A stretch of 40,217 bases of DNA from Gammaproteobacteria bacterium. GTDB taxonomy: Bacteria > Pseudomonadota > Gammaproteobacteria > Enterobacterales > GCA-2746155. A program made the translations under genes and the position numbers. The notes beneath the pieces are model-generated. The model searched no databases and was not told the DNA's origin. It saw nothing but the letters and a program-made list of their open reading frames with translations. Positions 1-7,463 of this stretch are shown here, in pieces (the stretch's first letter is position 1; the number at the start of each line of letters is the position of its first letter). The stretch is taken from NCBI GenBank assembly GCA_030589945.1, contig JAUUZN010000017.1, positions 1 through 40,217 on the forward strand, written 5' to 3'.

Positions 1-705
1 AATAATGCCGATGCCATTTCTGATGATTTGGGTGACCCATACATTGCCTTCACTATCAAAAGTAAAACCATCAATGAAACCATCGACACTGATCCCATCG
101 GGTCCAAAAATTTCCATCGCTCCTAAAGAACCATCGTCAGTCACTGGAAAACGAACCATTCGAGATTTCATCGTTTCAGCAGCATAGAGATAGGTCTCAT
201 CTGCATTCATTCTAATTTCATTGGTAAAATAAATACCGTCAGCAACAATTCTTGGTCCATTGTCATCCACTAGGATGATGTAACCATCTGGACGTGGATT
301 ATTAATTGAACTAAACCAGGGTATATCACGGCTTGAAATAGCTATCCACAGACGGTCTTTACTATCAATGAACACATAGTTTGCTGCGCCAAGTGGACGA
401 CCATCTATCTCATTAAGAAAAACACTATGATTACCCTGCTGATCCATTTTGTAAATACAGCCATCACCAATATTGGCAATATAAAAATATCCGTCATCTG
501 CTAAAGCAAAACCATTAGGCTCTCCGCCAATGGAACCGATAGTCTGCATTGAACCATCGGTATCAATTCGTGTAAGGCTACCACGACTATCATCGGTCCA
601 GAGAGTACCATCAGGCATTGCCAATACACTCTCTGGGCGTACTAATCCAGAATGCTTCGCTTTAAGTTGATCAAGCTTTAATGTAAACGAGTCAAGTGAG
701 CCCAT
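1..705 (-). CDS. SMP-30/gluconolactonase-like beta-propeller protein (3' end outside window)
   Basis: The frame opens with ATG at 705 and is still open at base 1, so only the first 235 residues are visible. The sequence has the repeated blades of the SMP-30/gluconolactonase/LRE family (calcium-dependent six-bladed propellers that hydrolyse lactones or related esters). Candidate metal ligands are E25 in VRPESV, the Asn of FTNEIRMN and the Asp of DGFTFDSEGNVW, which match the Glu/Asn/Asp ligand pattern of the family. No signal peptide is present, so it is probably cytoplasmic. It lies 22 bp downstream of the DsrC-like gene on the same strand, so the two are probably co-transcribed. The substrate cannot be told from sequence; a strictosidine-synthase-like or other esterase role is possible. 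Confidence 0.82.
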   Translation of the reverse strand, partial: MGSLDSFTLKLDQLKAKHSGLVRPESVLAMPDGTLWTDDSRGSLTRIDTDGSMQTIGSIGGEPNGFALADDGYFYIANIGDGCIYKMDQQGNHSVFLNEIDGRPLGAANYVFIDSKDRLWIAISSRDIPWFSSINNPRPDGYIILVDDNGPRIVADGIYFTNEIRMNADETYLYAAETMKSRMVRFPVTDDGSLGAMEIFGPDGISVDGFIDGFTFDSEGNVWVTQIIRNGIGII

Positions 706-727
706 GGAATTCCTTAAATATAATCGA

Positions 728-1066
728 CTAATAGCCGCCTTTACGACGTGATTCCGGTAATCCTGAGATACGCCCGCCCTGCTTGCTCGGATCCCCAGGA
801 AATAAGTCATAAAGATCTCTCTGACTTGGTTTACCACCCCAAGCATCTGCCATTGCTTTAACGATTTTACGGGTGTTAGGTTGATTGCCATTGTTGTTGA
901 TGAATTCATCGCGCAAGAAATTTATTAAATCCCAATGCTTATCTGTGAGTTCAATACTTTCTTCATCAGCGATCATTTTTGCAAGGTCTTTAGACCAATC
1001 TTCAACATTAACGAGGTAATTATTGCCTGTTGTTTCTATTGTTACACCATTTAATTCATACGCCAT
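728..1066 (-). CDS. DsrC/TusE-family protein without any cysteine (RspA-like)
   Basis: This 112-residue protein has the DsrC/TusE fold signatures: an N-terminal ELNG segment, TDKHWDLINFLRDEF, the NQPNTRKIVKAM helix and a C-terminal GG...GLP arm. In DsrC and TusE that arm ends in one or two redox cysteines that carry persulfide sulfur. Here it ends GLPESRRKGGY, and the whole protein has no Cys, so it cannot act as a thiol sulfur carrier. Cysteine-free DsrC relatives are known and have been proposed to be regulatory (RspA group). The start has a good ribosome site (GGAGG, 8 nt before ATG). It is the first gene of a likely two-gene unit with the SMP-30-like gene. No dsr or tus genes are nearby. 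The family call is firm; the role is unknown. Confidence 0.87.
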   Translation of the reverse strand: MAYELNGVTIETTGNNYLVNVEDWSKDLAKMIADEESIELTDKHWDLINFLRDEFINNNGNQPNTRKIVKAMADAWGGKPSQRDLYDLFPGDPSKQGGRISGLPESRRKGGY

Positions 1067-1140
1067 TTAACCATCCTCCCAATTTTGATTCTTTAATAAA
1101 TGCTAAAATTCAGCCATTCATTCTTATAACAGCTTTCTCT

Positions 1141-1168
1141 AATATATACTACTTTTAACCTTTGTCAC
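1141..1168 (-). promoter_or_regulatory. Candidate sigma-70 promoter of the DsrC-like gene
   Basis: On the minus strand there is GTGACA (1163-1168), a 16-nt spacer, then TATATT (1141-1146). Each hexamer differs from consensus at one base. Transcription would start near 1134, giving a leader of about 68 nt before the ATG at 1066. Predicted from sequence only. Confidence 0.5.
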
Positions 1169-1255
1169 AGAAAATATTCTCACCTACTATCGCTATTTCA
1201 GTATTAGAATAAATAAACACAAAACTAAATACGAATGTTTTATATGCCATATATT

Positions 1256-2485
1256 CTAGACCTTCCAAAATATTTTGTTGCGATACATCAAATACATCAA
1301 TAGGTAAGAAATAATTAAAAAGCCTATCGAGAACGCAAGAGAAGCATTCATAGGACTAAAATAGGGTTGGAACATGGTCTCATAAATAGAAGATTTTAAT
1401 GTTCCACCTGCAACAGGAATCATCACTAATAGTCGTCCACTAACACCAGCAAACATGAAAAAAGCGATTGAATTGGCACCAAAAACTATCAGCGGAGCAG
1501 ACCATAAAGTGAATTTTTTGATTTCAAGGAGGTAAATACACAAAGCCAGTACTAAGCAGGCAACTCCTGTGGTCAGTATCACGTAACTACTGGTCCAAAG
1601 TGCTTTATTGATGGGTATAAAGTATCCCATGGACTCGCCCAAAATGGTCATTATCAAACCTAGCCATAGCAGTTTTTTAACCTTATTAAGATTTACAGAT
1701 TCGTTTTCTAGTGGCTCATTAATCGTTTTTCTTCCATCGTTAAAAATAATCTTTCCGATTAAAATACCCGATAGACAGCTCACGATTGCAGGCAATGTAC
1801 TCAATAAACCCTCAGGATCGGACACAAAAGGTGTCGTCTGAGCATAAACATGCCGGGAACCTAGAACTTGTTGATCAAGCCATGCGCTTAAATTGTTACC
1901 TTCAATCAAAAGTCCTTGATATACAGTCCCTGTCTCAGCGCTATAGGGGATAAAAAATAGACTAAAAGTATGGGCCAATAGTAACAATATTGACCATATA
2001 AGCAGACCTTTCGGCTTAAAGAATAAGAAAAGTAAAACACTGCAAAAGTAAACAATGGCAATTCTTTGCAACACTCCCATAATTCTAACGTCAAAGAGTC
2101 TATCGTTAACCCAGTTAAACTCGCTGTCACCAAACTTGTAATAAAATAAGGCTAAAAAAAGTCCCAGTGCGAATAACTTAAGCGTGCGGATGGCACTAGA
2201 ACTCACAATCTTGACTATAGGTACTTGTTTTGCTAGTTGATTGCCAATCGATATCGAAATTGATATGCCAACAATGAATAAGAAAAATGGAAAGATAAGA
2301 TCGGTCAATGTCCAGCCATGCCAAGGCGCGTGTTTAAGTGGTGCATAAATGGCAGACCAATTACCTGGATTATTAACCAAAATCATTGCGGTTATTGATA
2401 GACCACGAAATACATCGACCGCAAGGATTCTATGTTTTGGGACTTGATGAATAATCTGTTCAAAATATTTGCTGGACATGCTCAT
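1256..2485 (-). CDS. HGSNAT/NagX-like acyltransferase family membrane protein (DUF5009 type)
   Basis: The 409-residue protein has about ten hydrophobic segments. Its N-terminal signature is RILAVDVFRGLSITAMILVN followed by HAPWHGWTLTDLIFPFFLF, the hallmark of bacterial relatives of heparan-alpha-glucosaminide N-acetyltransferase (NagX/DUF5009). Those proteins are thought to transfer acyl groups to amino sugars across the inner membrane. Such genes often sit in N-acetylglucosamine catabolic clusters, but no sugar genes are adjacent here. It appears to stand alone: 189 bp from the DsrC-like gene downstream and 299 bp from the plus-strand protease gene behind it. The start at 2485 gives MSMSSKYFEQ; a second ATG two codons later is equally possible. 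The family is clear, the substrate is inferred. Confidence 0.85.
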   Translation of the reverse strand: MSMSSKYFEQIIHQVPKHRILAVDVFRGLSITAMILVNNPGNWSAIYAPLKHAPWHGWTLTDLIFPFFLFIVGISISISIGNQLAKQVPIVKIVSSSAIRTLKLFALGLFLALFYYKFGDSEFNWVNDRLFDVRIMGVLQRIAIVYFCSVLLFLFFKPKGLLIWSILLLLAHTFSLFFIPYSAETGTVYQGLLIEGNNLSAWLDQQVLGSRHVYAQTTPFVSDPEGLLSTLPAIVSCLSGILIGKIIFNDGRKTINEPLENESVNLNKVKKLLWLGLIMTILGESMGYFIPINKALWTSSYVILTTGVACLVLALCIYLLEIKKFTLWSAPLIVFGANSIAFFMFAGVSGRLLVMIPVAGGTLKSSIYETMFQPYFSPMNASLAFSIGFLIISYLLMYLMYRNKIFWKV

Positions 2486-2784
2486 TAATATGCCCTTTTG
2501 GAAGTATTAACAATGAATTCTAATTTAACAATCATATTTTTGAACCTACAGTTTGGTGAATTACGCGCACATATTGATAAATTCCACGTCGTTATTTTTA
2601 AAGATGACATCCCTCTAATCGAATGCTATATTCATTTCTGCTTTTTCATGATTATTCGACAAGCTGATAATTATGCCAGATAAAAAGCCAATAATGATAG
2701 TCATGTTCTGGTGGATGATTTTATCAGTATAAAACATTCATCAATTTCTTGTATAAAAACAAATAAATTAACAGGAGTTTGAAA
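2486..2784. other. Divergent intergenic region between acyltransferase and M35 protease genes
   Basis: About 300 bp of AT-rich DNA separate the two divergent genes and should contain both promoters. TATAAA-like boxes occur in the last 70 bp before the protease gene, but none has a convincing -35 partner. I see no repeats, RNA genes or plausible small gene. Confidence 0.4.
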
Positions 2785-3903
2785 ATGAGTTCATTTAGAA
2801 AATGTATTACCAGTCTACTAACGCTGGTGTTTGTTGCGTTTTCCACCGTTGTAAGCGCAGGCAATATTACTGCCCGTATCGACATTGCTGATGACTGGAT
2901 TGACGCAACTCAGGACGTCAGGGTCAACATCACTTTAACCAATGAAAGTAACCGTCCAGCTCGTGTATTAAAATGGTACACAGCTGCACAGGGAATTGAG
3001 GAAAATTTATTTTTAATCCATCGAGATGGTCAATCATTACGTTACTTGGGAGCTCATTATAAAAGACCCGCTCCACAGGCTGCGGACTATATTCAACTCA
3101 AGGCTGGTGCAAGCATCACTCACACCGCTGAACTCTCTGCGGTATATGATTTTTCAAAGTCGGGTGAGTACAGTCTAAAATTTAATGTTGAATCATTGCA
3201 GTTATTTAACCCTTCTGATCGGGCTGCATCTCTCATGCCAGGACAGAAAAGACCATCGATTCGTGTTGAACAATTAACCTCAAATACTGAAACCTTATGG
3301 GTACAGGGTCGTAAAACTGACTGGGGCAAGCGTGATCCTAAAAAAGGTGGTAACGGTGGTGGTAAGCCAGGAACTGAACCACCTCCATCGGGTGAAAGAA
3401 TTACTTTTTCAGGCCGTTGTTCTAATGAACAGCAAACTACCATCCTGAGTGCTATTGATGAAGCTATAGCTATTTCAGCTGATTCGCAAAGCTACATGAA
3501 CAATAACCTCGGCAACCGTTATAACACCTGGTTTGGTTCTGCAAATACAGGCCGCGAAAACACTGTCGCGGGTAACTTTGATGCTATATCTTCAGCCATG
3601 TCAACAGCAGAGATCACCGTAGATTGTAAATGTAAACAGAGTTATTACGCCTATGTTTATCCGACCCAACCTTACAAAATTTATGTGTGTCGTGCATTTT
3701 GGAACGCCCCTTTGGTTGGAACCGACTCAAAAGCTGGAACATTGGTCCACGAGATGAGTCATTTTGACGTTGTTTCTGGTACTGACGATGTTGTTTACGG
3801 GCAGACGGGAGCTAAAAATCTCGCTATTTCCAACCCTGACGATGCGATTAGAAACGCCGACAGCCATGAATATTTTGCTGAGAACACACCCCATTCAAAC
3901 TGA
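2785..3903 (+). CDS. Secreted M35-family (aspzincin) metalloendopeptidase with N-terminal pro-domain
   Basis: The 372-residue protein begins with a signal peptide (hydrophobic stretch ending VVSA before GNIT). A pro-domain of about 150 residues follows, then a Gly/Pro/Lys-rich linker (about 172-205) and a catalytic domain. The zinc site is H322-E323-M-S-H326 followed by GTDDVVYG, supplying D335 and Y338. This HExxH plus GTxDxxYG pattern defines the deuterolysin/peptidyl-Lys endopeptidase group. In characterised members, including secreted Aeromonas toxins, the pro-domain keeps the enzyme latent until cleaved; here the linker is the likely cleavage site. ATG at 2785 is preferred because AGGAG lies 7 nt upstream; an in-frame TTG at 2779 would leave only 1 nt of spacing. 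A strong terminator follows. Export by Sec and, by analogy, extracellular activity are inferred. Confidence 0.88.
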   Translation: MSSFRKCITSLLTLVFVAFSTVVSAGNITARIDIADDWIDATQDVRVNITLTNESNRPARVLKWYTAAQGIEENLFLIHRDGQSLRYLGAHYKRPAPQAADYIQLKAGASITHTAELSAVYDFSKSGEYSLKFNVESLQLFNPSDRAASLMPGQKRPSIRVEQLTSNTETLWVQGRKTDWGKRDPKKGGNGGGKPGTEPPPSGERITFSGRCSNEQQTTILSAIDEAIAISADSQSYMNNNLGNRYNTWFGSANTGRENTVAGNFDAISSAMSTAEITVDCKCKQSYYAYVYPTQPYKIYVCRAFWNAPLVGTDSKAGTLVHEMSHFDVVSGTDDVVYGQTGAKNLAISNPDDAIRNADSHEYFAENTPHSN

Positions 3904-3931
3904 ATATTTACTAAAATTATATTGCGTGTGG

Positions 3932-3958
3932 CGGGAACTTTATAGTTCCCGTTTTTTT
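3932..3958 (+). terminator. Rho-independent terminator after the M35 protease gene
   Basis: A perfect 7-bp stem (CGGGAAC at 3932-3938 and GTTCCCG at 3945-3951) encloses a 6-nt loop and is followed by seven T residues. It lies 29 bp past the protease stop and 66 bp before the pro-domain-like gene, so that gene probably depends on its own promoter or on read-through. Confidence 0.85.
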
Positions 3959-4023
3959 GTCTTATCATTCCAGCTAAGATATTCTACAATGAGTGATTAA
4001 TTGAATAGTGAGTTGGAGAACAG

Positions 4024-4530
4024 ATGCAGACCAAAGAATTTCTAGTACTCGTTCTAGTATGTCAGAGTTCAATCTATGCCGGTGGTCTTCGCAATGACAA
4101 TAAAAACAAAATGACCGATATAACCTGCGAACTAATAACAACTAAAACACTCGTTCTAGGACAGAGTGTAAAGATTGAGACCATCCTTTCAAACAACACC
4201 ATTGAAGACATTCAACTGCTTCAATACTACACCCCCTATGAAGGCATATTGGGTGATATTTTTAGCATACAGTACAAGGATTCCGAACTTTCATACCAAG
4301 GACCTCTAGTTAAACGGGGACCACCAACTGATGCTGATTGGCTAAATATTGAGCCGAACAGTCATCTCGCTAGTCATGTAGACTTAAATTTAGCATGGGA
4401 TTTTAATCAGCCTGGTTGGTATGAAATAAAACTTAGAAACTCAATCAATATTCGACAACATAATGATATGGCTGAGTCGATAATTATCCCTTTAGACTGT
4501 CCATCCATTCTCATTGAAATAGTACGTTGA
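4024..4530 (+). CDS. Secreted stand-alone homologue of the M35 protease pro-domain (candidate inhibitor)
   Basis: This 168-residue protein has a signal-like N-terminus (FLVLVLVCQSSIYA then GG) and no catalytic domain. Residues from about 58 to 138 align without gaps with the pro-domain of the M35 protease just upstream. By my own count about 21 of 78 positions are identical, including YT..GI...F.I, L.Y.G, KR, AD and DF...G.Y..K. The aspzincin pro-domain acts as an intramolecular inhibitor and folding aid, so a free paralogue next to the protease could be a trans-acting inhibitor or chaperone. That function is inferred. GGAG stands 5 nt before the ATG. Its stop is 9 bp before the VOC gene, so it may head that operon. 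Duplication followed by loss of the catalytic half would explain it. Confidence 0.75.
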   Translation: MQTKEFLVLVLVCQSSIYAGGLRNDNKNKMTDITCELITTKTLVLGQSVKIETILSNNTIEDIQLLQYYTPYEGILGDIFSIQYKDSELSYQGPLVKRGPPTDADWLNIEPNSHLASHVDLNLAWDFNQPGWYEIKLRNSINIRQHNDMAESIIIPLDCPSILIEIVR

Positions 4531-4539
4531 AAGAGCACT

Positions 4540-4995
4540 ATGACTAATCCAACACACAACCCCATACTCACCCCCTTCCATTTAGCGGTCCAAGTAAGAG
4601 ATATCGAAGAAGCGAGAGATTTTTATGGTCGCTGTTTAGGGTTTAAAGAAGGAAGAAGTAGCCAGCATTGGATAGATTTCGATATGTTTGGTCATCAATT
4701 TGTGACTCACCTAAACAAAGCCATTGGAATCCGTGGACAAATACAACAGATTACTAATTCCGTTGATAGCCATGCCGTCCCCGTCCCACATTTTGGCGTA
4801 GTCCTAGAATTCAGTGACTGGTCTAAATTTGCGGAAAGGGTTCGACCACACATTTCAGAATTTATTATCGAACCATACATTCGTTTTAAAGATCAACCGG
4901 GCGAACAGGGAACCTTTTTCTTTAAAGATCCATCTGGCAATGCTCTAGAATTTAAAGCATTCAAAGATATTAATTCACAGCTATTTGCTAATTAA
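4540..4995 (+). CDS. VOC-family (glyoxalase/extradiol dioxygenase superfamily) protein, COG3565-like
   Basis: This 151-residue single-module vicinal-oxygen-chelate protein has PFHLAVQVRDIEEARDFY at the start, then WIDFDMFGHQFVTHL, VPHFGVVL and a C-terminal DPSGNALEFKAF. H14 (FHLAV), the His of PHFGV and the Glu of LEFK are the likely metal ligands. The pattern fits the predicted dioxygenases of COG3565, whose substrates are unknown. It lies 9 bp after the pro-domain-like gene and 11 bp before the VOC-bicupin gene, so it is almost certainly co-transcribed with the latter and with the transporter behind it. The context suggests a small catabolic unit for an imported amino-acid-like compound; that is inference. 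Confidence 0.85.
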   Translation: MTNPTHNPILTPFHLAVQVRDIEEARDFYGRCLGFKEGRSSQHWIDFDMFGHQFVTHLNKAIGIRGQIQQITNSVDSHAVPVPHFGVVLEFSDWSKFAERVRPHISEFIIEPYIRFKDQPGEQGTFFFKDPSGNALEFKAFKDINSQLFAN

Positions 4996-5006
4996 GTAGT
5001 TCAAAA

Positions 5007-6119
5007 ATGAATCAGACCGAAAGTTCCTCCCAACTATCGCATCAGCACATTCAATCTGCTGAGGTCGTGCTTCCCTGTTCAGAGTTAAATGAGACGTTAG
5101 CATTTTATACCGAGACTCTCGGCCTTGTTGTCGAGTTTATCTTCCCTGCTGACAATCCAAAGGTGGCCGTTCTATGTGGTCATGGTATAAGAGTTCGACT
5201 CGAAATTTCAGCTGAAGCGTCCAATTCAGTCATTCGTCTGTTAATCGAAGATGCGACTGTAACTGAAACAGACCTCATTGCACCCAACGGCACACGGTTC
5301 ATTTTGACTGCTGCCCTCCCCCCTGTTGCGTTACCAGCAGAACAACAATCGTTAGTCATCTCTCAACTCAATGAAAAATCTAAATGGGTCATAGGTCGCG
5401 CCGGCATGGAGTATCGAGATCTTATTCCCAACAGACAGGGTGGACGATTTATTGCCTCCCACATTCGTATTAATGAAGGTGGGCCCGTACCTGATTATGT
5501 GCATTTCCACAGGGTAAGATTTCAACTAATATTTTGCATTAAAGGATGGGTAAAACTGCTCTATGAGGACCAGGGGGAAGCCTTTGTACTAAAGGCAGGA
5601 GATTGTGTATTACAACCTCCTGAAATACGACATCGCGTCCTTGAGAGCTCTGTAGGACTAGAAGTTGTTGAGATAGGATGCCCAGCCATCCATGAAACCT
5701 ATGCAGATCGTAATATGCTCCTACCCACTGAGACTATAAATCCAGACCACGATTTTTCTGGCCAACGTTTTGTGCGACATATTGCTGATAATGCCCAATG
5801 GCAACCTTGGAGATTATCAGGATTTGAATGCCGCGACAGTGGTATTGGAACAGCGACAAAAGGATTGGCGGGTGTTAATGTTGTCCGGCCACAATCAACA
5901 ATTGCTTCTCAAACTATTATTCATCAAGAAGAGTTTTTATTTTTCTTTATAATGAACGGTCATCTAATCCTTATGATTGATGGCAAAGAGTGTCGGTTAC
6001 AGGTGTCTGATTCAATCGTGATTCCGCATAAAATGCCCCACTCCATCATGGAGACTTCTGAGGATCTTGAATTTTTAGAAGTCAGACTATCTGATCAGTT
6101 TAAACAAACGGAACATTAG
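5007..6119 (+). CDS. Three-module protein: VOC-like domain followed by two cupin domains
   Basis: The 370-residue protein starts with a VOC-like half module (about 15-95: AEVVLPCSELNETLAFYTET). Two cupin barrels follow. Cupin 1 (about 130-225) keeps the HFH pair and the later RH of PPEIRH, but the usual Glu between them is replaced (RFQLIF). Cupin 2 (about 250-362) has HQEEFLFFF and PHKMPHS. Metal sites therefore look possible in both, the first one atypical. Bicupins include aromatic-ring dioxygenases and isomerases; I do not recognise this exact architecture. It begins 11 bp after the VOC gene and ends 3 bp before the NSS transporter, implying a shared operon and pathway. No strong ribosome site is visible, so translational coupling is likely. 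Function is unassigned. Confidence 0.78.
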   Translation: MNQTESSSQLSHQHIQSAEVVLPCSELNETLAFYTETLGLVVEFIFPADNPKVAVLCGHGIRVRLEISAEASNSVIRLLIEDATVTETDLIAPNGTRFILTAALPPVALPAEQQSLVISQLNEKSKWVIGRAGMEYRDLIPNRQGGRFIASHIRINEGGPVPDYVHFHRVRFQLIFCIKGWVKLLYEDQGEAFVLKAGDCVLQPPEIRHRVLESSVGLEVVEIGCPAIHETYADRNMLLPTETINPDHDFSGQRFVRHIADNAQWQPWRLSGFECRDSGIGTATKGLAGVNVVRPQSTIASQTIIHQEEFLFFFIMNGHLILMIDGKECRLQVSDSIVIPHKMPHSIMETSEDLEFLEVRLSDQFKQTEH

Positions 6120-6122
6120 ATT

Positions 6123-7448
6123 TTGAGCCAAAGACAGCTTTTTTCAGGACGATTTGCAACAATCGTTACCATGATCGGTATTTCTGTTGGACTCGGAAAT
6201 GTCTGGCGATTCCCTTACATGATGGGTGAATATGGTGGTAGTGCCTTCCTCGTCATTTTCCTCATCTTTTCATTTTTATTTGCTGTCCCTGCGGTGATGG
6301 CAGAATGGTCTTTGGGCAGAACATCTAGGCAAGGACCTGTGGGAGCGTTTTCCTCCGTATTTGGCAACAAAATTGGGCCGATTATTGGCTGGGCTCTAAT
6401 TTTTACTATAATCGTGGCAGAATCATACTATCTTTACATCATTGGTAATGTGGGATTCACAGCGGCATTCAGTGCATACGTAGGTTTTTCAACAACAAGT
6501 TTAGTTGATTATAAGAGCTATCTAAATGATGGTCTATTGCAGTATAGCATCAGCCTAATTCTTTTAGTTCTATCGTATTATGTCCTGAACCGTGGACTGA
6601 AGGCCGGCTTGGAACTAATCAGTCAACTATTCTTACCATTCTTCGTAGGTGTAATGGTTCTACTCATTATCTTTGCATTGCAACTAGAGAATGCGACTGA
6701 GCATCTCATCAACTTCTTAAAGCCCAATTTTGAGCAAATTGAAGCCAAACATGTTTTTGCTGCTCTTGGACAGGCATTTTATTCCCTAGGCTTAGGTGGG
6801 ACTTTCTTAATTGTTTTTGGCAGTTATATTCGACCTGAGGATAATCTGGCCAAAGATTCCTTGTATATGGCCATCGGTGATGTCTCAGCGGCGGTGATGG
6901 CGGGCTTATTTATTGTTCCAACAGTATTAGCTCTAGATTTAAATATGAGTCAGGGACCTGGCCTACTGTTCTCAACACTCCCCGAATTGTTCTTGAGGAT
7001 GCCATCGGGTCAGTGGGTAGGTTCGTTATTTTTAGTCGCCCTACTTCTTGTTACCTTTATTTCAAGCATTGCTGCACTCGAAGTGGCAATTACCGGTATT
7101 AGCGATGCACTTAATAAGAAGAGCTTTAATTATAGTCGCAATACAATCACGCTATTTGTATGTAGTGTAATCACTCTAATGTTAGCCGGCATAGCATACG
7201 ATCCTTCCATTATCGGTACCCTCGATCTATTCTTTGGCTCAGGAATGCAACTCATCGGCAGCATGCTAGTTTTATTAGGAATTAGTTGGGGTGCTGGAAA
7301 AGCTGCAATGCTAAAATCGGTGTTTTCAGTTGGCTCAATAGAAAAGGCATCGAAACTGCAACATCTCTATTACTATTGGATAAAATGGGTTGTACCGGCT
7401 GCATTACTGAGCGTATTGATCGGCTATATATATTCAAACATTAGTTAA
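6123..7448 (+). CDS. Sodium-dependent transporter of the neurotransmitter:sodium symporter (NSS/SNF) family
   Basis: The 441-residue membrane protein has about eleven hydrophobic segments. TM1 carries GISVGLGNVWRFPYMM, the LeuT-fold NSS signature whose unwound part binds sodium and substrate. GGSAFLVIFL and a PAVMAEWSLGR loop follow, as is usual for the family. NSS proteins import amino acids or related amines with sodium. The start is TTG at 6123, 3 bp after the previous stop, with no clear ribosome site, which suggests coupling to the upstream gene. Its place behind the two VOC/cupin genes suggests it imports the compound they act on. It converges on the cyclase gene 15 bp away. The family is certain; the substrate is not known. 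Confidence 0.93.
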   Translation: MSQRQLFSGRFATIVTMIGISVGLGNVWRFPYMMGEYGGSAFLVIFLIFSFLFAVPAVMAEWSLGRTSRQGPVGAFSSVFGNKIGPIIGWALIFTIIVAESYYLYIIGNVGFTAAFSAYVGFSTTSLVDYKSYLNDGLLQYSISLILLVLSYYVLNRGLKAGLELISQLFLPFFVGVMVLLIIFALQLENATEHLINFLKPNFEQIEAKHVFAALGQAFYSLGLGGTFLIVFGSYIRPEDNLAKDSLYMAIGDVSAAVMAGLFIVPTVLALDLNMSQGPGLLFSTLPELFLRMPSGQWVGSLFLVALLLVTFISSIAALEVAITGISDALNKKSFNYSRNTITLFVCSVITLMLAGIAYDPSIIGTLDLFFGSGMQLIGSMLVLLGISWGAGKAAMLKSVFSVGSIEKASKLQHLYYYWIKWVVPAALLSVLIGYIYSNIS

Positions 7449-7463
7449 CAAAGATGCGGTCAC

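Noticed and set aside
2498-2683. 61-codon plus-strand frame between the acyltransferase and protease genes
   Set aside because: No ribosome site, no homology I recognise, and composition typical of intergenic DNA.
2779-2787. TTG start for the M35 protease
   Set aside because: It would leave only 1 nt between AGGAG and the start; ATG at 2785 has proper 7-nt spacing and a normal signal peptide.
4024-4083. Lipoprotein signal (lipobox) in the pro-domain-like protein
   Set aside because: The residue before the only Cys of the signal is Val, not Gly/Ala/Ser, so ordinary signal cleavage after IYA is more likely.
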